Origin: Conidiobolus incongruus B7586
Lineage: Eukaryota; Entomophthoromycota; Entomophthoromycetes; Entomophthorales; Conidiobolaceae
Assembly (NCBI GenBank): GCA_000697335.1
Contig: JNEM01011769.1
Span: 1-10,739, forward strand
Direction of reading: 5' to 3'
Length of the DNA: 10,739 nucleotides
The notes below the pieces were generated by a model, which was not told the origin of the DNA, did not search any database, and was given only the letters and a program-made list of their open reading frames with translations. The stretch's first letter is position 1. Each line of letters starts with the position of its first letter. Of the stretch, positions 1 through 7,888 are shown piece by piece. The position numbers were made by a program, and so were the translations under genes.

Positions 1-99
1 AACAAGATTAACCCTTCCTAGTATAAGAAGTTAGTTGATTCTATACCCCACAAACTTAAAGAAGTTAGAAAAGCTAAAGGTGGATACACTAGGTTTTAA
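1..99 (+). pseudogene. Tc1 transposase C-terminal remnant (copy A)
   Basis: The frame from base 1 reads into the conserved C-terminus of Tc1 transposases (KKLVDSIPHKLKEV, then KAKGGYTRF) and ends at TAA 97-99. One in-frame TAG (19-21) stands where copies B and D also have TAG, in the NPS-stop-CKK context; Gln or another CAG-derived residue is the likely ancestral state. The catalytic residues are not in the window. The protein is inactive here; the segment is only the end of a frame that is about 338 codons long in copies B and D. Confidence 0.85.
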
Positions 100-125
100 T
101 TTTTTTTATCACCAAAAACCCACAA

Positions 126-475
126 ATTTATGACTCACCTTAGGTAAAATTTAAGGGTTTATATTTTAGCCAATTAATAGCTAAATATCATCATTTAATG
201 ATATATATAACTAATAAATATAATAGATTTTAATTATTTAATTTAGGTTTATTTTATTAAATATTAATCAAGTTATTAGTAAAAATATAGGTGTTTTTGA
301 ATTTATAACTCACCTTAGGTAAAATTTAAGGGTTTATATTTTAGCCAATTAATAGCTAAATATCATCATTTAATGATATATATAACTAATAAATATAATA
401 GATTTTAATTATTTAATTTAGGTTTATTTTATTAAATATTAATCAAGTTATTAGTAAAAATATAGGTGTTTTTGA
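126..475 (+). repeat. Tandem duplication, 2 x 175 bp, in the 3' arm of copy A
   Basis: Bases 126-300 and 301-475 are two head-to-tail copies that differ, by eye, at a single base (G132 versus A307). The junction at 300/301 lies exactly where the outer terminal motif (ATTTATAACTCAC) meets the related inner motif (ATTTATGACTCAC). The unit is therefore the segment between the two direct repeats of the arm. Copies B, C and D have a single unit, so the duplication is specific to A or its lineage. Unequal exchange or slippage between the two direct repeats is the simplest origin. The near-identity shows that it is young compared with the decay of neighbouring elements. Confidence 0.95.
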
Positions 476-505
476 TTTTATAACTCACTTTTGTGGGTCA
501 GTGTA

Positions 506-595
506 TAAATATATATATAATATTAAATATCCTAGGATAATTATTTTTATAAAATATTTCTTAATTTAAAAATAAATTTATTTTTTTAATAATAT
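506..595. other. AT-rich spacer, possible 5' remnant of mariner M2
   Basis: This is a short stretch of A and T between the end of Tc1 copy A and mariner M1. From 531 (CCTAGGATAATT) it has a weak resemblance to the mariner terminal repeat (CCATGGAATT) and to the TTAATTT that follows it. Bases near 567-595 weakly match the mariner 5' leader just before its AT tract. If this is real, M1 is inserted into M2 and this is M2's 5' tip with about 60 bp lost. In DNA of this composition such matches arise easily, and no clean TA precedes 531. Confidence 0.25.
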
Positions 596-597
596 TA

Positions 598-1907
598 CCA
601 TGGAATTAAAAAAATGGGAAATTTTTTAATTTCTGATTTTTCAAAATTATTATCAGTTTCAAATTAAAAAATATATACAAAATAAATAACAATATAAATA
701 GTTTTGAATTATATGTATATATATATATATATTTATAATATTTTTTTAATTAAAAATTTAATTTTTTAAAATTTGTTATTCAATTTTTTTATATTTAAAC
801 CAAATAATAGTTATCAAAAGTCTTTTATTTTAGTATTAGTAAAACTTAACCACAAACCCTCTAAAATCATTTAAAATTTATAAGCAACTTTTGGTAATAA
901 AGTATTATCTAAATTAACAATTTATTGCTAGGTAAATTACTTAAAGATTAAGAGAGAAATTATCTAAAACCTATTAAAATTTGAAAAACTAATTTCAATT
1001 GTTATTTTTCTAATTGTTAATAAAATAAAAAACTATATTAAAAAGCATCTTTTTGTTTTAGTTAAAAAACTATCAAGACATTTTAATATTAGTCATATAA
1101 GTATTTTATATATTAAAGTTTAAATTAAAATCAATAAATAAAAATATATAATAGGTATCTTATAATTTAACTAAAGTTTAAAAAAGATAGAGTAGTTATT
1201 GCTAAACAAAGTTTACTAAGGTATAGCTAGAAACCAAGGCTTTTATAATAAATTATTATAATTGATGAATATTAAATTCCTTTATATAATCCTTTGCTAA
1301 AATTTAAATCAAGGTGTTAAATTAAGTTAAATCAATCCCTTCAATAAATTCCTTTAAATAAGCATTATATTGATAAGTGAATATTAATTATTATAATAGA
1401 TTATAATAGCATATGCTATTATTATTTAGTTCCTAAAAAAATCAAAAAATAGTAAACTTTATATTTCTTTTTTTAAATAAAAATATTTCTAATTAATATT
1501 CTGTATATAATTTGAGAAGACCTATTATTTTACATGATAATAGCAAAATATATATATTTAAAGTTATAAAAAACTTTCTAATTAAAAAAAACTAGAAGAA
1601 ACTATCATATCTAGTATATTCCTTAAATTATAACCTATGTGATTATAATTGCTTTAGGCAATTAAAAAACTAGCTTACAAGAAAGAAAATTTCTGTAAAA
1701 AAATCTAATTAGTTTATCAAATATTAAATTTTAGTTTTTAATAAAAAGAATTTTTTTTAGGTGTTAGATCTTTGCTAAAAGTATAGCAAAAATCTATTAA
1801 AAATAAAAGAAATTATTAATTTTATATTATGTATTTATTTTTACTTTTTATATATTATAATAATTATTTTTTAATCACAAAAAATTCCCACTATTTAAAC
1901 TTTAAAA
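598..1907 (+). mobile_element. Mariner (DD34D) element copy M1, full length, decayed
   Basis: This 1310-bp element is flanked by TA duplications at 596-597 and 1908-1909. It matches M3 (6472-7785, 1314 bp) along its whole length. The terminal inverted repeats are imperfect: the 5' end begins CCATGGAATTAAA and continues through ATGGG; the 3' end, read on the minus strand, begins TTTTAAAGTTTAAATAG and continues through TGGGAATTTTTT. An AT dinucleotide tract lies at about 711-733 in the leader, as in M3. The transposase frame is broken by many stops. It abuts M2 sequence at 1910, at the point matching the same AT tract in M3, so it probably inserted into M2. Confidence 0.88.
790..1819 (+). pseudogene. 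Mariner transposase pseudogene (M1)
   Basis: The start is approximate, placed by the usual length of about 345 residues. The catalytic domain is recognisable. IDE at about 1262-1270 corresponds to the GDE motif with the first Asp, and PLYNPLLK follows. ILHDN near 1526-1540 carries the second Asp. LCDYNCF near 1639-1659 carries the third Asp, exactly 34 residues after the second, which defines DD34D mariner. The C-terminal motif VRSLLKV-stop-QK corresponds to the mariner WQKCI motif with Trp lost, and the frame ends at TAA 1817-1819. Stops stand where relatives have Trp, Gln or His codons changed by C-to-T. The N-terminal helix-turn-helix part is only faintly visible. Confidence 0.8.
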
Positions 1908-2220
1908 TAATATAATAACTTTTGTAATTAAAAAAATTAACTTTTAAAAATTAGTATTTTAATTTATTTATATTAAAATTAAATAATAAGTATCAAAAGT
2001 TTTTATTTTAATATTAGTAAAATTTAACCATCAATTATCTATAATTATTAAAAAATAAAAACTAACTTTTAATAAAAAAATATTACAATAATTAACTATT
2101 TATCACTAGGAAAATTATTTCAAAATTTAAAACATATTATTTAAAAACTATTAATAATTTAAAAAATAATTTTAGTTATTATCATTTTGATTTTTAATAA
2201 AATAAAAAGATATATTACTA

Positions 2221-2590
2221 TAAGTGAATAACAACAGTTAAAGGCAGAAAAAGCAGGTCTTTCAATATCTTAGGAAATATATGATAATTAAATCCTTTAG
2301 TATTGAGGTGCTAACTAATAATAATAAGAAATATATTAATAGTTAGGCAAAAGGTTTATTTATGTAAGAAGTAATATAAGCCAAAGTCCCAATTAGAGAG
2401 AAAGATCTGAGTCCTTCCTATAGCTAAGTGGAATATATACACATAAGTATATAAAGCTGAGTAATAATGAAATCACTCAGACATAGGGATTTGTAAAATA
2501 TTGATAAGACCTAATTTAGATAATCAGGTTTTTAGTAGTGAATTAAAGTGAGGAAAGGTATCAATTAAGTAGCAATTGTTATAATACTTA
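2221..2590. mobile_element. Short non-coding insert (MITE-like), unusually GC-rich, inside M2
   Basis: M1 and M3 read straight through this site; M2 carries about 370 extra bases. The ends are imperfect inverted repeats: TATAAGTGAATAACAAC at 2219-2235, and on the minus strand TATAAGTATTATAACAA from 2592. With the flanking TA at 2219-2220 and 2591-2592 it looks like a Tc1/mariner-type MITE. An alternative 7-8 bp duplication (ATATTA before, ATATTTA after) cannot be excluded, because the host site has several bases more than M1. G+C is about 28% against 3-8% in adjacent M2 lines, and CpA is still common. No long frame exists in either strand. Two small hairpins lie in the centre (2434-2453 and 2457-2480). 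The family is not recognised. Confidence 0.65.
2434..2480. repeat. Pair of adjacent hairpins in the 2221-2590 insert
   Basis: TATATAC (2434-2440) pairs with GTATATA (2447-2453) around a 6-base loop. Three bases later CTGAGT (2457-2462) pairs with ACTCAG (2475-2480) around a 12-base loop. CTGAGT also occurs at 2407-2412. The first stem is all A/T apart from one pair and could be chance; the second is mixed sequence and more notable. Whether they act as RNA or DNA structures is unknown. Confidence 0.4.
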
Positions 2591-3561
2591 TATTTAAAAA
2601 ATATTTTTTTATATTATTTAAAAATAATTTAAATATCTTAATATTAGTTATATAAATATTTTATATATATTAAAGTTTAATCTTAAATTAATAAATAAAG
2701 TTAATAAAAAAATATTATATAGTTTAATTAAATTTTAAAAAAATATTAAAATAGTTATTATTAAATAAAACTTAATAAAATATTATTATAAGTTTAAGCT
2801 TTTATAATGAGTAATTATAATTAATAAATCTTAAATCCTTTTATGTAATCTTTTACTAAAATATAAATCAAAATACTAAATTAATTTAAATTAACCTTTT
2901 TTATAAATCCTTTTTAATAAATATATTATTTATAAGCAAATACTAATTTTTAAAGTATATTATAATAAAATATATACTAACCTATAAAAATAAGTCATAA
3001 AATTAAATAATATATATATATTAATTAATAATTAAAGCAATTATATATATCAAATTACCTGAAACTATAATATATAATTAAAATATTTTATTTGATAATA
3101 AATACATATATTTAAATATATTTAGTAAACTATTAGCAAAAATATTAACCTTTAATATTTAACTAAAATAAGTCATAAATTTGTAGGTATTTGAGATAAG
3201 TGGATATATTTAATAATATATAATCATATCTTTTTTTTGTTATTATTTTATATAATATTTTTTAGATATATTAAATTTTTTTATTAATATCATTATATTT
3301 AAATCCCTTAAAAAAATTTATTTGTATATCAATCAACTTTATAAAAAAAATAAATTAACATATAATATTATTAGAATTACTAATTTTAATTAGTTTACTA
3401 TAGTTAATATTATTAAGAATAAAAATAAAAACATACTTAAACTTAAACTTAAGTATGTTAAGATTATAAATAAATATGATAAAAAATATATCTATAAGTT
3501 AGTTAATATAAATTAATATAATATCACTATAGAAATATAATAAAAGTTGTAAAACTATATA

Positions 3562-3777
3562 TACTAACCTACAAAAGTGAGTCATAAAATCAAAAACACC
3601 TATATTTTTACTAATAACTTGATTAATATTTAATGAAATAAACCTAAATTAAATAATTAAAATCTATTATATTTATTAGTTATATATATCATTAAATGAT
3701 GATATTTAGCTATTAATTGGCTAAAATATAAACCTTTAAATTTTACCTAAGGTGAGTCATAAATTTGTGGGTTTTTG
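3562..3777 (-). repeat. 3' IR/DR arm of copy B
   Basis: The outer motif (CAAAAGTGAGTCATAAA, 3571-3587) recurs in the same direction as GGTGAGTCATAAATTTGTGG at 3751-3770, about 180 bases inward. The opposite arm (4914-5134) has the matching pair. Two direct repeats inside each inverted arm is the IR/DR arrangement known from Sleeping Beauty-type Tc1 elements, where each motif is a transposase binding site; here that role is inferred from layout alone. Confidence 0.8.
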
Positions 3778-3791
3778 GTGATAAAAAAAAA

Positions 3792-4808
3792 TTAAAACCT
3801 AGTGTATCTACCTTTAGCTTTTCTAACTTCTTTAAGTTTGTGGGGTATAGAATCAACTAACTTCTTACACTAAGAAGGGTTAATCTTGTTCTATGCTTCT
3901 TAAACATATTCTTAAAGTTGATCTAAATTTTTTACTGGGGGGAAAGCTTTAATAGCTTTTTTTAACTGATCCTAAAAGTGTTCAATTAGATTAAAGTTAG
4001 GAGATTAAAGAGGCTACTTTATAACTGTTATCTTGTTATTTTTAAGCCATTTGGTAGTAGAAGCTATAGTATAGCAAGAGGCATTATCTTGCTGGAAAAT
4101 AACATTAGATTTGTTTAACCCATACTATTCAATGGTTTTTTTCAATTCATTGTTCAGAATACTTTAGTACATCTCAGTATTAATTCCCCCATTAACTTTA
4201 CAAAGATACCCTATACCTAAAGACAATATACATCCCCAAACAATAATTAACCCACCACTATACTTTTGGGTAAAATTAACATGATGGTCACAAAGTAGTT
4301 TTGCATCTTTTCTGAAGTATCTAGCTTTTCTATCAAATCCACTAAAGTATATTTTTGTTTCATCAGACTAAATAACCTTACTCTAATTAGTTTCAGTTCA
4401 ACATCAGTGGTGACATTTAAACTCCCACCTAGTTTTGCAGTGGGATTTCTTTAGTTAGGGGTGTTTTTTCTTGAGGTGTGAGTGGTATCCATGTTGATGT
4501 AAAGCACATATAATAGTATCAGTGTTAACTAATATTCCTACATAGTCTCACAGTTCCTGCTATATTTCTACAGCAGTACCACACTTGCCTGTACTAACCA
4601 ACCTACAGATATACTTCTTATCATGTTCATCTATGATCCTAGCACACTTAAGTTTAGGTTTAAATGTTTCTTTATTGCTATTCTTAACAACCCTAGCTAC
4701 AGTAGACTAGCTAACACCAGTAATTCTAGCAATATTACAAGTTGATTTACCTTCTTTATAAAGTTGATTAATGCACAAGTGGATTTTTTTAGAGAGGGAT
4801 TTAGGTAT
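3792..4808 (-). pseudogene. Tc1 transposase pseudogene, full-length frame with stops (copy B)
   Basis: The 339 codons run from ATA (4808-4806, presumed ATG changed by RIP) to TAA (3794-3792). The reading begins PKSLSKKIHLC. A helix-turn-helix follows at about residues 20-42 (GKSTCNIARITGVS, stop, STVARVV). The catalytic triad is visible: SDET (D149), QQDN (D241) and NLIEHF (E276), with 34 residues between the last two, so DD34E. VWGC lies near 190-193 and KAKGRYTRF at the end. Of 17 internal stops, 9 are TAG, 5 TAA and 3 TGA. Several fall where the family has Trp (before SDET, before SKVI, after NLIEHF) or Gln. There is no frameshift. RIP-like mutation of a once complete gene explains this; the enzyme cannot be made. 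Confidence 0.93.
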
Positions 4809-4913
4809 AATGATACTAATAAAAAGAATTTAGTATATCTGTAAAATATTATATAAAATAATAGCAAAGAAAGAAAAAAGATATGGTTATATATTGTTAA
4901 ATATATCCCCTTA

Positions 4914-5134
4914 TCTCAAAAACCTGCAAATTTATGACTCACCTTGGTTAAATATTAAAGGTTAATATTTTTGCTAATAGTTTACTAAATATATCTAAAT
5001 ATATTTATTTATTATTAAATAATATACCTTAATTATATATTATAGTTTCAAGTAATCTAATATATATAATTGTTTTAGTTATTAATTAAAATATATATAT
5101 TTTTGATTTTATGACTCACTTTTGCAGGTCAGTG
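4914..5134 (-). repeat. 5' IR/DR arm of copy B
   Basis: The outer motif ATGACTCACTTTTGCAGGTC (5111-5130) and the inner motif AACCTGCAAATTTATGACTC (4921-4940) are related copies of the same site, about 180-190 bases apart. The arm pairs with 3562-3777 as a long imperfect inverted repeat. The outer end retains CAGTG next to TA, while the partner end has it mutated, so this is the better record of the ancestral terminus. Confidence 0.8.
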
Positions 5135-6471
5135 TATAAATATTAGTTAACACTAATATTATTATATATATTTTATATTATTATAGATATTTTTTATATT
5201 TTAAAAAAACACCTTTAATTAAAGTAATCCTATTATAAAGTTAAATGGGAGTTTAAATATTATTACTAATATTAAATTAAAACTAATTAAAATAATGTTA
5301 TTTAGTTTAATAAAATAAAAATATATTTTAATAAATTTAATAAAAAATTAGATACTGTAGAAAAAATATAGAATTATTTTATAATTATTATATTAATTTT
5401 ACCCAAAAGTATAATAATAGGTTAATTATTATTTAAGGATATATTTTGTCTATAGGTATAAAATATCTTTATAAAATTAAAAGGGGAATTTATGCTAAAA
5501 TAAATTAAAATATTCTAATTAATATATTAAAAAAATCATTAAATAATATAAGTTAAAAAAATCTTATATTATTTTCTAATAAGATAATACTTTTTGTTAT
5601 ATTATAACTTTTATTACTAAATAACTTAAAAATAACAAAATAATAGTTATAAAGTAATTTCTTTAGTATTTTAATTTTAACTTAATTTAATATTTTTGGG
5701 ATTAGTTAATAAAAGTTATTAAAGCTTTCCTTTTAAAAAAAGATTTAGATTAGCTTTAAAAATATATTTAAAAAATATAAAACAAAATTAGCTTTTTTAA
5801 TATAAAAAGTTAATTGATTTTATACCTTATAAATTTAAAGAAATTAGAAAAGTTAAAGGTAGATATATTAAGTTTTAATTTTTTTATCATCAAAAAACTA
5901 TAAATTTATAACTTATTTTAAGTAAAATTTAAGGGTTTATATTTTAACCAATTAATAACTAAATATAATCATTTAATGATATATATTATTAATAAATATT
6001 ATAGACTTTAATTATTTAATTTAAGTTTATTTTACCAAATATTAATTAAGTTATTAGAAAAAATATAAATGTTTTTGATTTTACAACTTATTTTATAGGT
6101 TAATATATTACTCTAGTTAATTTCTTAAAGGAAAATCAATCAATTATAAACTTTATTTTGTATTATTTAATAAAATTTTTTCTAACTATTATTTTCAAGA
6201 AAAATTAAAAAGTCTTATTATTTTACATAGTTATTACAAAATATATAAACATAAAATTAATAAAAAATTATTAATTAAAAATAATTAAAAAGAATTACTA
6301 TATATAATATATTTTTTTAAATATAATATATATAATTATAATTAATTTAAATAATTAAAAACTAGCTTACAAAAAAGAAAATCTCTATAAATTAATTTAA
6401 TTAGTAAGTGATATATCAAATTTTATTTTTTAATAATTAACTATTTTTTAAGTATTAATAATTTAATATTA

Positions 6472-7785
6472 CTATAGAATTAAAGAAATGGGAAATTTTT
6501 TAATTTCTGATTTTTCAAACATATTATTAGTTTCAAATAAAAAATTATATACAAAACAAATAGGAAAATAAATAGTTTTAAATTATATATGTATATATAT
6601 ATATAATAACTTTTTTGATCAAAAAAATAATTTTTTAAAATTAGTTGTTTAATTTAATCATATTTAAACTAAATAGTAACCATCAAAAGTTTTTTATTTT
6701 AGTATTAGTAAAACTTAACCATAAACCCTCTAAAGTCACTTAAAATTTACAATAGCTTTTGGTAATAAAATATTATCTAAATCAACAATTTATTGCTAGG
6801 TAAATTATTTTAAGGCTAGGAAAAAAACTACCCAAAACCTGTTAAAATCTAGAAGACTAATTTCAAATGTCACTCTTCTAATTATTAATAAAGTAAAAAA
6901 AACATATTAAAAAGCACCCTTTTAGTTCAGCTAAAGAATTATCAAGATATTTTAATATTAGCTACATAAGTATTTTGTATATATTATGGTTTAAATTAAA
7001 ATTAATTAATAAAAATACAAAATAGGTACCTTATAATATAACTAAAGCTTAAAAAAAAGCTAGAGTAGCTATTGCTAAACAAAACTTACTAAGATATAGC
7101 TAGAAACCAAGGCTTTTACAATGAATTATTATAATTGATGAATCTTAGATTCTTTTGTATAATCCTTTACTAAAACATAAATCAAAGTGTTAGATTAAGC
7201 TAAATCAACCCCCTCTATAAATTCCTTTAAATAAACACTTTGTTGATAAGTGAATGTTAATTGTTATAATAGATTATAATAACATATGCTATTCTTATTT
7301 AGTTTTTAAAAGAAAATCAATTAATAGTAAACTTTATATTTCTTTTTCAAATAAAACTATTTCTAATTGGTATTCTGAATATAATTTAAAAAGACCTATT
7401 ATTTTGCATGATAATTACAAAATACACAAATCTAAAGATATAAAAAACTTTTAAATTAAAAATAATTTGAAAGAATTACCACATCTAGTATATTCCTTAG
7501 ATTATAACCTATGTGATTATAATTGTTTTGTGTAATTAAAAAACTAGCTTACAAGAAAGAAAATTTTTACAAGAAAATTTAATTAGTTTGTGAAATATCA
7601 AATTTCAGTCTTTAATAAAAAGAACTGTTTTATAAGTGTTAGATCTTTGCCAAAAGTATAGCAAAAAGTTATTAGAAATAAAGAAAACTATTAATTTTAT
7701 AATATATATTTTTTCTTACTTTTTATATATTAAAATCTTTATTTTTTTTTAATTGCAAAAAATTCCCATAATTTAAATTACAATG
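6472..7785 (+). mobile_element. Mariner (DD34D) element copy M3, complete, moderately decayed
   Basis: This is a 1314-bp element with TA duplications at 6470-6471 and 7786-7787. Its terminal repeats (6472-6501 and 7756-7785 on the other strand) agree at about 21 of 30 positions, centred on ATGGGAA and TTTTTT. It aligns end to end with M1. The 5' end CTATAG against CCATGG in M1 shows the C-to-T and G-to-A pattern. It appears to be inserted in the 3' part of M2. It is the least mutated mariner copy, keeping the longest open stretch (7254-7454). Confidence 0.88.
6660..7694 (+). pseudogene. Mariner transposase pseudogene (M3)
   Basis: The start is approximate. Visible parts are: KKARVAIAKQNLLRYS (about 7058-7105), matching the linker before the catalytic domain of mariner transposases; IDES at 7134-7145, equivalent to the GDE motif with the first Asp; ILHDN (second Asp, 7410-7412); and LCDYNCF (third Asp) 34 residues later. 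VRSLPKV, stop, QKVIRNKENY precedes the final TAA at 7692-7694, equivalent to the WQKCI-type C-terminus with Trp changed to stop. A 66-codon open run, 7254-7454, covers the middle of the catalytic domain and is a remnant, not a separate gene. The frame is interrupted by several stops. Confidence 0.85.
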
Positions 7786-7888
7786 TAATAATATAATAAA
7801 AAATAATAATAATAAATCAAACTATTAGATTTATACTATATTATTATTTTTATTTATTAAAAATTGGTATTATTTAATATATAAATTA

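Larger units (their letters stand above)
1..503 (+). mobile_element. Tc1-like (DD34E) element copy A, 3' end only
   Basis: This is the 3' end of a Tc1-like element whose 5' part lies outside the window. It holds the last 33 codons of the transposase frame, then an enlarged 3' arm ending in GTGGGTCAGTG at 503 and a TA target duplication at 504-505. The arm matches that of copy B (3562-3777, reverse orientation) base for base over long stretches. It differs from the other copies in carrying a 175-bp tandem duplication, so it has three copies of the ACTCAC-type binding motif (about 115-145, 301-320, 475-503) instead of two. It is less decayed than copies C and D. No TIR partner can be checked because the 5' end is missing. 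Confidence 0.9.
3562..5134 (-). mobile_element. Tc1-like (DD34E) element copy B, complete, best preserved
   Basis: This is a 1573-bp element on the minus strand, inserted into copy C. Its 5' end (minus-strand reading) is CACTGACCTGCAAAAGTGAG at 5134; its 3' end begins TACTAACCTACAAAAGTGAG at 3562, the same motif with C-to-T and G-to-A changes. TA duplications are at 3560-3561 and 5135-5136. Removing the element and one TA gives CTATATATAAATATT, which aligns without gap to CTATATAAGAATATT in copy D. It contains one transposase frame without frameshifts but with 17 internal stops. About a third of bases are G or C, the highest of any element here, so it is the youngest large insertion. Confidence 0.95.
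3295..5878 (+). pseudogene. Tc1 transposase pseudogene split by insertion (copy C)
   Basis: Coding remnants are 3295-3561 and 5137-5878, from the position of the presumed start (ATA, matching ATA in B and D) to TAA 5876-5878. Joined length is about 1009 bp against 1017 bp in B and D, so a few bases have been lost as well as the insertion gained. Nucleotide alignment to B and D is continuous. Most codons are changed by C-to-T or G-to-A, and many stops are present. The first catalytic Asp codon (GAT in B and D) reads AAT here. It is inactive. Confidence 0.85.
2975..6105 (+). mobile_element. Tc1-like (DD34E) element copy C, interrupted by copy B
   Basis: Copy C starts at TACTAACCTATAAAAATAAG (CACTGACC family end with C-to-T and G-to-A changes) and ends at TTTTATAGGTTAATA (6105). 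TA duplications lie at 2973-2974 and 6106-6107. Removing copy B and one TA leaves about 1556 bp, close to the 1571-1573 bp of D and B. It lies inside mariner M2: M2 homology stops at 2974 and resumes at 6106, matching M3 around 7281-7284 (ACATATGC). The inner direct repeat at about 3165-3194 shows the same IR/DR layout as B. GC is about 12% in a sampled line, the most decayed Tc1 copy here. Confidence 0.9.
2000..6460 (+). pseudogene. Mariner transposase pseudogene in pieces (M2)
   Basis: The coding remnants lie in about 2000-2218, 2593-2974 and 6106-6460, interrupted by three layers of insertion. Collinearity with M1 and M3 is clear in DNA (for example TTTTATAATGAGTAATTATA at 2800-2819, and AACTAGCTTACAAAAAAG at 6360-6377). 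The protein is nearly unreadable: most C and G have been lost, and the codons for the catalytic Asp residues are changed (CATGAT of M3 became CATAGT near 6226). It is more decayed than M1 or M3, which fits its position as the element the others landed in. It has no function. Confidence 0.65.
1910..7886 (+). mobile_element. Mariner (DD34D) element copy M2, oldest copy, split by nested insertions
   Basis: This is the host of the nest. Pieces collinear with M1 and M3 lie at about 1910-2218, 2593-2974, 6106-6469 and, less certainly, 7788-7886. They are separated by the 2221-2590 insert, by Tc1 copy C (with B inside it) and by M3. The first piece begins at element position about 131, so about 125 bp of the 5' end are missing or lie before M1. 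M3 sits at a TA that in M1 is within AAAAGTATAG. After M3 the homology resumes (AAACTATTAGATTTATAC, then a degraded terminal repeat ending near 7886, followed by TA 7887-7888). The last piece is the weakest call. Composition is nearly pure AT, consistent with greatest age. Confidence 0.72.

Noticed and set aside
711-733. AT dinucleotide tract as a microsatellite of its own or an origin-like element
   Set aside because: The same tract occurs in M3 (about 6586-6605) at the same element position, so it is part of the mariner leader.
2407-2580. Pol III promoter or tRNA-derived SINE in the 2221-2590 insert
   Set aside because: TAGCTAAGTGG (2421-2431) fits an A box, but no B box (GGTTCGA-like) follows and no tRNA fold is visible.
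3431-3458. Perfect 10-base inverted repeat (ACATACTTAA, TTAAGTATGT) as a terminator or regulatory hairpin
   Set aside because: It is inside the transposase pseudogene of copy C. B and D have non-pairing bases at the same sites, so point changes made it by chance.
3792-4808. TAG or TAA read as a sense codon in an unusual genetic code
   Set aside because: Stops fall at both Trp and Gln positions and include TGA; the start codon and His and Pro codons show the same C-to-T changes. Mutation explains all of them.
504-5144. Shared TATAAATAT next to the ends of copies A and B as a sign of a common target site
   Set aside because: One is at a 3' end and the other at a 5' end, and similarity stops after about nine A/T bases, so chance or general AT preference is enough.
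7254-7454. Open frame of 66 codons as a small gene
   Set aside because: It lies within the mariner M3 transposase and contains its HDN motif; the same codons are readable with stops in M1. It is a surviving stretch of a pseudogene.
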